Assembly (NCBI RefSeq): GCF_001684975.1
Contig: NZ_MAYH01000045.1
Location: 124,001-188,000 of the forward strand
Length of the DNA: 64,000 nucleotides
Direction of reading: 5' to 3'
DNA from: Chryseobacterium artocarpi
GTDB taxonomy: Bacteria > Bacteroidota > Bacteroidia > Flavobacteriales > Weeksellaceae
Shown here: positions 34,347 through 41,915 of the stretch, piece by piece
Layout of the letters: each line of letters begins with the position of its first letter
Numbering within the stretch: the stretch's first letter is position 1
Notes under the pieces: generated by a model
What the model saw: the letters and a program-made list of their open reading frames with translations, nothing else
Databases searched by the model: none
Told to the model about the DNA's origin: nothing
Translations under genes and position numbers: made by a program

Positions 34347-36596
34347 ATGAAAGCTCAGGTCTATAAAATATTCTTTCTCATTGCATTTACAGCCTTTATG
34401 ATGGGGAATGCTCAAATAAAATTCTCCGGAAGGGTAATGTTTAAGAATAAAGGAATAAGTGAAGTAAATGTCACTCTAAAGGATTCTTATGATGGGGCAA
34501 CTACAGATTCGCAAGGAAATTTTTCCTTTGAAACTTCAGAAAAGGGAAACCGTATTGTCACTTTTACTCATCAGAAATACGAAGAAATTCAAAAATCGAT
34601 TACCATTGAAAATCAGGATATTTTATTAGGTAATATAGATCTTAAAGAACAGATCAGTGAGATTGATGCTGTTGTAGTTTCTGCAGGTTCTATTGAGGCT
34701 AGTGATAAGAAAAGAGCAACGGCTTTGCTTACTCCCATTGATATTTATACAACGGCGGGTGCAGACGGACAGATTTCTTCAGCATTGACCTATCTTCCCG
34801 GAGTACAGAAAGTAGGAGGTACGGAAGGTCTTTTTATCCGTGGAGGTACCGGTACAGAATCTAAGATCTTTATGGACGGAAGTCTTATCAATAATTATTT
34901 TTCCAACTCTGTTCCAGGGATTGCAGGGAGAGATCAGTTCAATACATCTCTTTTTAAAGGAAATATATTTTCCAGTGGTGGTTATTCTGCGTTGTATGGG
35001 CAGGCTCTTTCTGGAGCATTAATGCTGGAAAGTGTTGACCTTCCGGATGAAACATCCTATAATTTCGGAATTTCACCTATTTTCCTTAGTGCCGGATTTC
35101 AAAAGCTGGGAGACAATAAAAATTACTCATATGGTGCTACAGCAGGTTATTCTCTTTTAAGCCTGATGCAGAAAATTTTTAATTTTAATACAGATTTTAC
35201 AGAAGCCCCGCAAGGACTTAACGGGGATCTGAACTTCAGATTTAAAACAAAATCAGGTGGTATTTTCAAATATTACGGAATGTTCAACTCCAATAAAATG
35301 GGAGTAAAATCAGAAAGCCTTGAGCCCGGATATGATTTCAGTCTGGTAAAACTTAATGGTAAAAATACTTTTCACAATCTATCTTTTAAGCAGAAATTTG
35401 GAAAATATCTCCTGAATGTAGGCGGTTCTTACTCTTACAACAGATCAGATCTTCATTTTTCTACGGAAACTAATGATCTTGAATCCAATCAAACTCAGCT
35501 TTTGACAGATGGGAATTATCTGAATTTTAAAGCCGTAATTGAAAGAAAAATAAACAGAATAAGTGCCGTCAGAGGAGGAATTGAATTGAATAATACCGAT
35601 GAAAACCTGAATTTTGAAGCAGTTCAGAAACATTATAAAGACTTAATCTCTTCCGCTTTTGTGGAAACCGATCTTGGCTTCAGTAATGCTTTATCTGCGA
35701 AAATAGGAGTGAGAGCAGAACATTCTTCTTTTTTAGATAAAAACAATATTGCCCCTCGTTTTGCTATTGCTTACCGACTTGCAAAAGACTGGACAACTTC
35801 GTTAGCTTATGGTCTTTTTTATCAGAATCCGGAAAGCAAATACATCAACAGTCCTGCAAATCTGGGATTCCAGAAATCCCAACATTATATTTTTCAGGTT
35901 CAGAGGGCTTCAGAGGGCAGAACTTTACGTTTTGAGGCTTTTTATAAAAAGTATGACCGTTTGATTAAAACATTTAATGTAACACCGGATAAAGAACAGA
36001 ATCAGCAGATTCAAACTGCTTTAAATAATGAGGGATACGGATATGCTAAAGGAGTGGAGTTTTTCTGGAGAGATAATAAAAAGACATTTAAAAATATCGA
36101 TTATTGGATCAGTTACTCTTACCTGAATTCAAAAAGAGATTTCCTGAATTACCCTGTGAGTCTGCAACCAAGTTTTGCGGCTGAACATACTCTTTCAGCA
36201 GTAGCAAAAAGATTTATTCCGGAATGGAAACTTGGGGTAAACTTATCTTATACCTATGCAAAAGGGCGTCCTTATTATGATATTGCTTCTACATTTGAGA
36301 ATGGAAATGCAATTAATTATACCAGAAATGAAGGCAGGATGAAAGATTACAATGCATTGAATTTCAGTATCAATTATCTTCCGAATATCGGTAAAAAAGA
36401 TGCTAAGGCATTTCCTGTATTTGTATTGAGTATCAGTAATATTTTAGGATCAAAGAATGTATATGGGTACAATTTTTCTGCGGACGGCTCCAGAAGTTCT
36501 GCAATTGTCCCACCAGTTAATACTTTTGTCTTTATAGGAGCATTTATAAGTTTCGGGGTAGACAAAACGGATGATGCCATTAATAATAATTTATAA
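34347..36596 (+). CDS. TonB-dependent outer-membrane receptor
   Basis: A 749-residue outer-membrane active transporter. After a signal peptide (MKAQVYKIFFLIAFTAFMMG, cut near NAQ) comes a carboxypeptidase-regulatory-like beta-sandwich (about 22-110: FSGRVMFKNKGISEVNVTLKD). A TonB plug (about 130-225: SALTYLPGVQKVGGTEGLFIRGG) and a 22-strand-type barrel follow. No SusD partner is adjacent, so it is not a classical polysaccharide-utilisation receptor; ligand unknown. The 219-residue gene follows after 51 bases with no terminator between. I start at the ATG 34347, consistent with the promoter at 34321-34328; the 12 extra residues of a longer frame would lie upstream of transcription start. Confidence 0.9.
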   Translation: MKAQVYKIFFLIAFTAFMMGNAQIKFSGRVMFKNKGISEVNVTLKDSYDGATTDSQGNFSFETSEKGNRIVTFTHQKYEEIQKSITIENQDILLGNIDLKEQISEIDAVVVSAGSIEASDKKRATALLTPIDIYTTAGADGQISSALTYLPGVQKVGGTEGLFIRGGTGTESKIFMDGSLINNYFSNSVPGIAGRDQFNTSLFKGNIFSSGGYSALYGQALSGALMLESVDLPDETSYNFGISPIFLSAGFQKLGDNKNYSYGATAGYSLLSLMQKIFNFNTDFTEAPQGLNGDLNFRFKTKSGGIFKYYGMFNSNKMGVKSESLEPGYDFSLVKLNGKNTFHNLSFKQKFGKYLLNVGGSYSYNRSDLHFSTETNDLESNQTQLLTDGNYLNFKAVIERKINRISAVRGGIELNNTDENLNFEAVQKHYKDLISSAFVETDLGFSNALSAKIGVRAEHSSFLDKNNIAPRFAIAYRLAKDWTTSLAYGLFYQNPESKYINSPANLGFQKSQHYIFQVQRASEGRTLRFEAFYKKYDRLIKTFNVTPDKEQNQQIQTALNNEGYGYAKGVEFFWRDNKKTFKNIDYWISYSYLNSKRDFLNYPVSLQPSFAAEHTLSAVAKRFIPEWKLGVNLSYTYAKGRPYYDIASTFENGNAINYTRNEGRMKDYNALNFSINYLPNIGKKDAKAFPVFVLSISNILGSKNVYGYNFSADGSRSSAIVPPVNTFVFIGAFISFGVDKTDDAINNNL

Positions 36597-36647
36597 AAAA
36601 CATACCTTCGGGAAACGATAAAAACTAATTTTTAAAAATCAATTATT

Positions 36648-37307
36648 ATGAAAAAATATCTTTTAAGCTTTGCTTTAGTTCTGATGAGCTTAACTTCTTT
36701 TGCACAGTCAGATTATGAAAAAATTATGTCCGAAAAAATTGCTAAAATTGAAACCTGTAAAACAGCAGAAGATTTCCAGACTTTAGCAAATGATTTTCAA
36801 AGAATAGGGAGTAAGGAAAGCTCACAGTGGCTTCCGGCTTACTATGCTGCCTTCTCTTACATTCAGAAAGGAAGAGTAATGATGAGAGATGGTAAAATGC
36901 AGGATCTGGATGGGGTGGCATCTCAGGCAGAAAAGCATTTAAGTATGGCTCAGAATCTTGCAGGAGCTGATAATGCTGAGATTCGTTTATTGAAAAAAAT
37001 GGCTTACTCTTTAAGAATGATGGTAAATCCGCAGCAAAGGTATATGACAGATGGAATGAGAGCTAATGAAGAGCTTAATATTGCACAGAAACTAGATCCT
37101 GCTAACCCAAGAATTGCTTTGATTAAAGCAGAAGATATTTACTTTACTCCTGAACAGTTTGGTGGAAGTAAAACAAAGGGATTGGAAATGTTCAAGGAAG
37201 CGATAACAAAATTTAATGCTTACAAACCTAAAACAACATTAGATCCGAACTGGGGAAGAGGAGAAGCAGAATATTTTCTAAGTCTGCCAACAGAAACATC
37301 AAAATAA
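36648..37307 (+). CDS. Secreted hypothetical protein, TPR-like
   Basis: This 219-residue protein starts with a clear signal peptide (MKKYLLSFALVLMSLTSFAQ). The rest looks all-helical with TPR-like spacing (for example ANEELNIAQKLDPANPRIALIKAEDIYF). I do not recognise a named family, though similar proteins occur in Flavobacteriia. It is cotranscribed with the preceding TonB receptor and ends at a strong terminator, so a periplasmic role in that receptor's pathway is a reasonable guess. Confidence 0.8.
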   Translation: MKKYLLSFALVLMSLTSFAQSDYEKIMSEKIAKIETCKTAEDFQTLANDFQRIGSKESSQWLPAYYAAFSYIQKGRVMMRDGKMQDLDGVASQAEKHLSMAQNLAGADNAEIRLLKKMAYSLRMMVNPQQRYMTDGMRANEELNIAQKLDPANPRIALIKAEDIYFTPEQFGGSKTKGLEMFKEAITKFNAYKPKTTLDPNWGRGEAEYFLSLPTETSK

Positions 37308-37310
37308 TAC

Positions 37311-37341
37311 AAAAACCTTCAGATAATGAAGGTTTTTTTAT
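37311..37341 (+). terminator. Terminator of the TonB-receptor unit
   Basis: AAAAACCTTC pairs with GAAGGTTTTT around an 8-base loop, followed by T-residues, 4 bases after the stop of the 219-residue gene. Confidence 0.88.
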
Positions 37342-37360
37342 GTGATTTTAATAATAAAAA

Positions 37361-37388
37361 GAAAAAGTACCATTACTGATACTTTTTC
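37361..37388 (-). terminator. Terminator of the double-glycine peptide gene
   Basis: GAAAAAGTA and TACTTTTTC form a 9-bp perfect stem. On the minus strand it is followed by T-rich sequence, 24 bases beyond the peptide gene's stop. Confidence 0.7.
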
Positions 37389-37411
37389 AATTTTTTATAT
37401 AAAAGAAGGGG

Positions 37412-37585
37412 TTATACACATTGCTCAATGAATGCTGTACATCTTCCAAACTGGTTTCTGCACATAGTCCATCCGCATCCATCATCATTCCAAGGGTCTT
37501 TTACAGGTAATTTACCACCTCCGATTTTCTTTTGGTCTTCTCTGGATAAGCTTTTTAAGCCAATCATTTTTTTTGATGTTTTCAT
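37412..37585 (-). CDS. Cys-rich peptide with double-glycine-type leader
   Basis: This 57-codon gene encodes a peptide whose first 24 residues resemble a bacteriocin/pheromone leader: MKTSKKMIGLKSLSREDQKK followed by IGGG. The leader follows the pattern L-S-R-x-x-x-K-K-I-x-G-G of Bacteroidota bacteriocin-like precursors. The predicted core of about 33 residues has four Cys (37, 42, 49, 56) and three Trp/Phe, consistent with disulfides or modification. No C39 peptidase or ABC exporter is in the window. It lies directly upstream of, and divergent from, the LytS-type kinase gene. The product may be a bacteriocin, a signal or neither. Confidence 0.75.
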   Translation of the reverse strand: MKTSKKMIGLKSLSREDQKKIGGGKLPVKDPWNDDGCGWTMCRNQFGRCTAFIEQCV

Positions 37586-37794
37586 TTTAGTTTGTTTTTT
37601 GATAGTTCCTACTCTTTAAGCTTTTCGGATAACGCTGATTTGTATTTCACTAATCTACGATTAATCTTGATTTTATACAAATTATGTTCATCTAATTGTT
37701 TATTTTGTAGTTTATTATTTATTTAAAATAACTGTTTTTAATGAATTTGTTAATTTTTAAAATTGATTTAAATCAAAACAAATTCATCTATGAT

Positions 37795-37865
37795 ACCATT
37801 CAGAGATAAAAAGCAACCGCTCGGTAAGAAATAATTTTTGATACCTTTAATAAAAGCTAATTTTG
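37795..37865 (+). promoter_or_regulatory. LytTR-type operator and promoter of the kinase unit
   Basis: ACCATTCAGAGA (37795-37806) and ACCGCTCGGTAA (37816-37827) are direct repeats 21 bases apart. TAATTTTG (37858-37865) follows 30 bases after the second and matches TAnnTTTG. The bases after the box, TGACTCAAGAAAA, are shared with the 2TM promoter near 40391. This is the weakest pair in sequence but fits the spacing exactly. Confidence 0.75.
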
Positions 37866-37882
37866 ACTCAAGAAAACGAATC

Positions 37883-39214
37883 ATGAAACGTAAGGATATT
37901 ATAACGCTGTTTGTCATCTCATTCATAGTCTCTATGTTTTTCTTTTTTGCATTTACATCAGAAAAGAGCCTTGAAAATTTTATTTATACAATACTTATTT
38001 CTCTGATCTATACCATAGTATTAGGAGGCGGAAATGGATTAATTAACAGCTTTCTCAATAAAAGATTTCCCTGGTCAGAAGAAACCTCTAAAAGAGCTGT
38101 TATCAGTATAGTTTCTATTGTTATCGCGAATATTATACTGGTATACTTTTGTAATTATATCAATTTCGTCCTGATTCAGAAAGCAAGTACTACAGAAGAG
38201 TTTCTGGCGGGAAAATATAATATTACCAATTGGTTTACCATTAACATTGCTTTGCTCATTTCAGCATTCTTACATGCGAAAGGATTTATGCAAGAATTAA
38301 AGAAGGCATCCAAAAAAGAAGTAGTGGAGCAGAAGCTTATTGCCAAATCTGCCAATGCTCAGTTTGAAAGTTTAAAAAACCAGCTGGATCCACATTTTCT
38401 TTTTAACTCTCTCAATGTTTTAAGCTCATTGATTGATGAAAATCCAAATCAGGCACAGAAGTTTACCGCTTCAATGTCAAAGATTTACCGTTATGTACTT
38501 GAACAGAAAGATAAAGAGCTAGTAACCGTGGAAGATGAAATGGAATTTGCCAAAACCTATTGCGATCTTTTAAAAACTAGGTTCGAAGACAGTGTAGATT
38601 TTATTTTTGATGTTAATAAAGAAGACTATAGGAAATATGTAGTTCCATTATCATTACAGCTTCTTTTGGAAAACTGCATCAAGCATAATTTTGCGACTTC
38701 TTCAAAGCCTTTGGTCATCAGAATATTTTCAGAACATGATGTGCTTTGTATTGAAAATAATCTGCAGGTAAGAGAGCAGATTAAAGAAAGCTCAGGAATT
38801 GGTCTTGCCAATATTGTACAACGATATTCACTGCTTACAAAGAAGAATGTCTTTATTGAAAAATCTGAAGATTATTTTAAAGTAAAGCTTCCGATGCTGC
38901 TTAATAAACCTAATATTGTCAGTGCAGAACCAGATGAAAATCATAAGAGCTACAAAAAGGCACAAAAGCGAGTGAAAGAGCTTAAAGATTTCTATATGAA
39001 TCTGATTTCTTATTGTATAGTAATTCCTTTTTTGATCTTTATTAACCTTTTTACAAGAAGCTCTTTTCATTGGTTTTGGTTCCCGGTATTTGGCTGGGGA
39101 ATAGGATTGGCTTCACATGCCTTTCAGGTTTTTGGAGTCGGAGAATCATGGCAGGAAAAGAAGATTCGTGAAATTATGAACAAACAAAAAAATAGAAATG
39201 ATGGAAACATTTGA
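37883..39214 (+). CDS. LytS-type sensor histidine kinase with C-terminal 2TM domain
   Basis: This 443-residue membrane kinase has four N-terminal transmembrane helices (about residues 5-25, 32-55, 75-100 and 118-135). The His_kinase core carries the phosphoacceptor His171 in LDPHFLFNSLNVLSSL, then an ATP-binding domain with LLLENCIKHN (N box) and SSGIGLANIVQRY. After about residue 355 comes a full 2TM domain (AQKRVKELKDFYMN ... FGWGIGLASHAFQVFG) homologous to the free-standing 2TM genes downstream. I choose ATG 37883 because the promoter box at 37858-37865 would leave the ORF's earlier start untranscribed. The next 2TM gene overlaps its 3' end by 17 bases. Confidence 0.92.
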   Translation: MKRKDIITLFVISFIVSMFFFFAFTSEKSLENFIYTILISLIYTIVLGGGNGLINSFLNKRFPWSEETSKRAVISIVSIVIANIILVYFCNYINFVLIQKASTTEEFLAGKYNITNWFTINIALLISAFLHAKGFMQELKKASKKEVVEQKLIAKSANAQFESLKNQLDPHFLFNSLNVLSSLIDENPNQAQKFTASMSKIYRYVLEQKDKELVTVEDEMEFAKTYCDLLKTRFEDSVDFIFDVNKEDYRKYVVPLSLQLLLENCIKHNFATSSKPLVIRIFSEHDVLCIENNLQVREQIKESSGIGLANIVQRYSLLTKKNVFIEKSEDYFKVKLPMLLNKPNIVSAEPDENHKSYKKAQKRVKELKDFYMNLISYCIVIPFLIFINLFTRSSFHWFWFPVFGWGIGLASHAFQVFGVGESWQEKKIREIMNKQKNRNDGNI

Positions 39215-39512
39215 TGAAAACGATATTGAATATCAGAAAGCAAAAAGACAGGTAGAAAGATTAAGAAGTTTCTATGCTCATCTATTTGTGTATGTTATAG
39301 TAAATCTGATGATTGTCTATTACAATTATACTCATCTAAAGCCTGGTGAAAGCTATTTTCAGTTCAAAAACTTTTTCACGGCTACATTCTGGGGAATTGG
39401 GCTTCTTGCACATGCAGCTGTAGTTCTTTTATCCAAAAATGGTTATTTACAAAGATGGGAAGAGAAGAAGATTCGTGAACTGATGGAAAAAGATCATTCA
39501 GAGAAGTTGTAA
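39198..39512 (+). CDS. 2TM-domain protein (first free-standing copy)
   Basis: This 104-residue protein has a charged N-terminal helix with the 2TM signature AKRQVERLRSFYAHLFVYV, two transmembrane helices, and the conserved end WGIGLLAHAAVVL ... RWEEKKIRELME. The family is of unknown function and recurs beside LytTR systems in Bacteroidota. ATG ATG at 39198/39201 gives two possible starts. It overlaps the kinase gene by 17 bases, so translation is probably coupled. Confidence 0.9.
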   Translation: MMETFDENDIEYQKAKRQVERLRSFYAHLFVYVIVNLMIVYYNYTHLKPGESYFQFKNFFTATFWGIGLLAHAAVVLLSKNGYLQRWEEKKIRELMEKDHSEKL

Positions 39513-39550
39513 AAAGTTTCATCATTCGTCTAACACTAAATATCAATCCA

Positions 39551-40120
39551 ATGAATGCTTTACACACGCTGTTTTTAATCTCTATGGTGGCATGGTTTCT
39601 TAGTGAATTTCTTTATAAAAACATGCTCAAATCCGGCAAAGAAGATAAAAGAGACAAAGATAAATCTACATTGAATATTCTTTGGCTGGCAATTCCTTTC
39701 TCCATTGCAGCAGCAGTTACCGTCTCCAATATTTCTTCACTGCCGATAATCCTTCATATCTGGATTTATTATGTAGGAGAAGCACTCATTCTTATAGGCA
39801 TTATTTTCAGGTTTATCATTATCAGATCGCTTGGAAAATACTTTACGGTAGATGTTACCATTAAGCAGGATCATAAGATTAAAAAAGAAGGTTTTTACAA
39901 ATATTTGAGACATCCATCCTATGCGTTTTCTTTACTTACTTCATTGGGGCTTGGGCTATATCTCAATAACTGGTTGTCACTAATTTTTGCTTTTGTGCCA
40001 CCATTTTTAGCCTTTGCTTACAGGATTAAAATCGAAGAGCAGGCTTTAATAGAGCAATTTGGTGACGAATACATCAAATACAGAAAAACAACGAAAAAGC
40101 TCATTCCGTTTATTTACTAA
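39551..40120 (+). CDS. Isoprenylcysteine carboxyl methyltransferase-family membrane protein
   Basis: This 189-residue integral membrane protein has about five hydrophobic segments. The C-terminal part (residues about 105-189) has the ICMT/phospholipid-methyltransferase pattern: GFYKYLRHPSYAFSLLTSLGLGL, then AYRIKIEEQALIEQFGDEYIKYRKTTKKLIPFIY. Bacterial members probably methylate small membrane-associated substrates with SAM. It follows the first 2TM gene by 38 bases and lies inside the LytTR-linked block. Substrate unknown. Confidence 0.87.
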   Translation: MNALHTLFLISMVAWFLSEFLYKNMLKSGKEDKRDKDKSTLNILWLAIPFSIAAAVTVSNISSLPIILHIWIYYVGEALILIGIIFRFIIIRSLGKYFTVDVTIKQDHKIKKEGFYKYLRHPSYAFSLLTSLGLGLYLNNWLSLIFAFVPPFLAFAYRIKIEEQALIEQFGDEYIKYRKTTKKLIPFIY

Positions 40121-40154
40121 ATTTCCTCACACATATAATCAGTTTTAAATAGCC

Positions 40155-40188
40155 ACTAATGCACGAATAATTTTATTTGTGCATTAGT
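40155..40188. repeat. Inverted repeat after the ICMT-family gene
   Basis: ACTAATGCACGAATAA (40155-40170) pairs with TTATTTGTGCATTAGT (40173-40188) with one mismatch. It could terminate the upstream transcript. Its form resembles the palindrome at 58671-58715, so it may be a dispersed repeat. Confidence 0.7.
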
Positions 40189-40319
40189 CGTAAAAATTGT
40201 GGTTAATTAACTGAAAATCTCTGGTTTTATCACATCTTAAAATAGGATGTTATTATACTGCTTTATGTACTCTAACAATAAGAATCTCCATCCATAAAAT
40301 CTATTATTCCGGAATTTTT

Positions 40320-40391
40320 ACCATTCAGTTAGCATTATCTACCACTCAGTAATATAAAGTTGATTTGAGGCTTGTTGCTGCCATACCTTTG
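40320..40391 (+). promoter_or_regulatory. LytTR-type operator and promoter of the 2TM/LytTR unit
   Basis: ACCATTCAGTTA (40320-40331) and ACCACTCAGTAA (40341-40352) are direct repeats 21 bases apart. TACCTTTG (40384-40391) follows 31 bases after the second and fits TAnnTTTG. This is the cleanest of the three sites. Because this unit contains the LytTR regulator itself, positive autoregulation is likely if the site is functional. Confidence 0.82.
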
Positions 40392-40430
40392 ACTCAAGAA
40401 AAAACAAATTAACTCTTTAAAATAAAAATT

Positions 40431-40721
40431 ATGGAAACTTATACTAAAGAAACGACAGCTTACGAAAGAGCTTCAAAAAGAGTAAAAGAACTCAAAGAAT
40501 TTTACGGAAACCTTACTTCTTTCTGTATCGTTATTCCTTTTTTAGCAATATTGAATCTGATGACAGCACCCGGATACTTATGGTTTTTATGGCCGATGCT
40601 TGGATGGGGAATAGGAATCGCTTTTCATGCAGTGAATATTTTCGGAATTGGGAAAAGATGGGAAGAAAACAAGATCAAAGAACTAATGGAGGAAGAAAAA
40701 AGAAAAATTAAAACACTTTAA
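40431..40721 (+). CDS. 2TM-domain protein (second free-standing copy)
   Basis: This 96-residue 2TM protein is closest of all to the C-terminal domain of the kinase: both read RVKELK(E/D)FY, then FL.. .N.........W.P..GWGIG.A.HA....G.G. It has two transmembrane helices and a charged tail (KIKELMEEEKRKIKTL). It is the first gene of a three-gene unit with another 2TM-like gene and the LytTR regulator. Confidence 0.9.
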   Translation: METYTKETTAYERASKRVKELKEFYGNLTSFCIVIPFLAILNLMTAPGYLWFLWPMLGWGIGIAFHAVNIFGIGKRWEENKIKELMEEEKRKIKTL

Positions 40722-40750
40722 TAATTATAAACTACTAAAAACAAAATATC

Positions 40751-41023
40751 ATGAATTATAACAACACAAACAACAGAGTTCAACAATTAAAGAAATTCTA
40801 TAAAAACCTTATGTGGTTTGGGATCATTACAGGAATCGTTATCGGAAATGATTTGATAAGAGAAGGGTTTCACTATAATGTATTGAGCGGACACTTTATA
40901 TTGACTGTCTGGGCATTGATTCTTGTTGTAAAAGCAATATCCCTGTTTGTATTTAATGATGAGTGGGAAAGAAAAATCATAGAAAAAGAGGAGGATAAAA
41001 ATAAAAAAATGATTGATTTATAA
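40751..41023 (+). CDS. 2TM-like small membrane protein (third free-standing copy)
   Basis: This 90-residue protein has an N-terminal RVQQLKKFYKNLMWFG like the 2TM family and a C-terminal WERKIIEKEEDKNKK, but its two membrane segments are diverged and the GWGIG motif is lost. It lies 29 bases after the previous gene and 63 before the response regulator. I take it as a divergent 2TM paralogue. Confidence 0.8.
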   Translation: MNYNNTNNRVQQLKKFYKNLMWFGIITGIVIGNDLIREGFHYNVLSGHFILTVWALILVVKAISLFVFNDEWERKIIEKEEDKNKKMIDL

Positions 41024-41086
41024 AATCTGCCTGTTTTTATCTAATTTTATTTTCTGAATTTAAACACTATAAAACGATAACCAAAG

Positions 41087-41830
41087 ATGATTAAAACAGT
41101 CATTATCGAAGACGAAAAACCTGCTTCAAGGAAATTGGAGAGAATGTTAAGTAACTTTCCTGATATAGAATTGATTGCAAAAATAGAATCAGTGGAAGAG
41201 GGCATTGCCTGGTTTTCTGAAAACGAACATCCACAGCTTATCTTTTCGGATATTGTTCTGGGTGACGGACTGTCATTTGATATCTTTGAAAAAGTACCTA
41301 CCAAGGGTTTTATCATTTACACAACAGCGTTTGATCAGTATACCCTAAAAGCCTTTAAATTAAATAGTATTGATTATCTTCTGAAACCAATACTTGAAGA
41401 AGATCTTTCTGGAGCTGTAGAAAAATTTAAATCCTTTATTCCTTCAGGAGATACTATAGGTTCACAGGATATCAAGCAGCTTATCAGAAAAGAGAAATCT
41501 ATTCTGTCCAGAGTTTTGGTAAAAATCGGGTATAATCTGAAGATCGTCCAAACCCATGAAATAAGCTGTTTTTTCAGTGAAAATAAGATCGTTTATCTTC
41601 AGACTGAAGACAGGATTTATCCGTCGGATTTTACATTAGATGAACTTGTGGAGACTTTGGATGAAAAAAAATTCTTCAGGGTAAACAGACAGTTTATTAT
41701 CAATTCGGATTATATCAAAAACATCCACACTTCACCGTATTACAAAGTAGAACTCAACTTCCAACCGGAAGAAGAAATTACAGTTAGCAGAGATCGTGTC
41801 AAAGATTTCAAAGACTGGCTGGTAAGTTAA
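41087..41830 (+). CDS. LytTR-family response regulator
   Basis: This 247-residue regulator has an N-terminal receiver domain with the phosphorylatable Asp55 (LIFSDIVLGDGLSF), the acidic pocket IEDE at 7-10 and Lys105 in IDYLLKPI. A C-terminal LytTR DNA-binding domain (about 145-247) ends with FFRVNRQFIINSDYIKNIHTSPYYKVEL. LytTR proteins bind pairs of short direct repeats spaced by two helical turns, which matches the 21-base repeats at the three promoters in this block. It is the natural partner of the LytS-type kinase upstream. Confidence 0.94.
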   Translation: MIKTVIIEDEKPASRKLERMLSNFPDIELIAKIESVEEGIAWFSENEHPQLIFSDIVLGDGLSFDIFEKVPTKGFIIYTTAFDQYTLKAFKLNSIDYLLKPILEEDLSGAVEKFKSFIPSGDTIGSQDIKQLIRKEKSILSRVLVKIGYNLKIVQTHEISCFFSENKIVYLQTEDRIYPSDFTLDELVETLDEKKFFRVNRQFIINSDYIKNIHTSPYYKVELNFQPEEEITVSRDRVKDFKDWLVS

Positions 41831-41915
41831 ATTAAACTATTTAAAACTAAAAATCACAACCATGGACCTTGTATTATTTCTTTTTAAACTCTTTCTCACC
41901 ATTTTTTCCTGAGCA

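Larger units (their letters stand above)
40121..40430. other. Regulatory spacer before the second 2TM unit
   Basis: This 310-base spacer holds a 16-bp inverted repeat (40155-40188) near its start and the third LytTR-type operator/promoter (40320-40391) near its end. I see no gene. Confidence 0.6.

Noticed and set aside
37838..37882. Upstream TTG start for the LytS kinase
   Set aside because: It precedes the predicted -7 box at 37858-37865, so it would not be in the message; ATG 37883 gives a normal membrane start.
41862..41912. 16-codon hydrophobic ORF after the LytTR regulator (MDLVLFLFKLFLTIFS)
   Set aside because: Too short to support as a gene; it could be a membrane peptide or remnant, but there is no homologue or signal I can point to.
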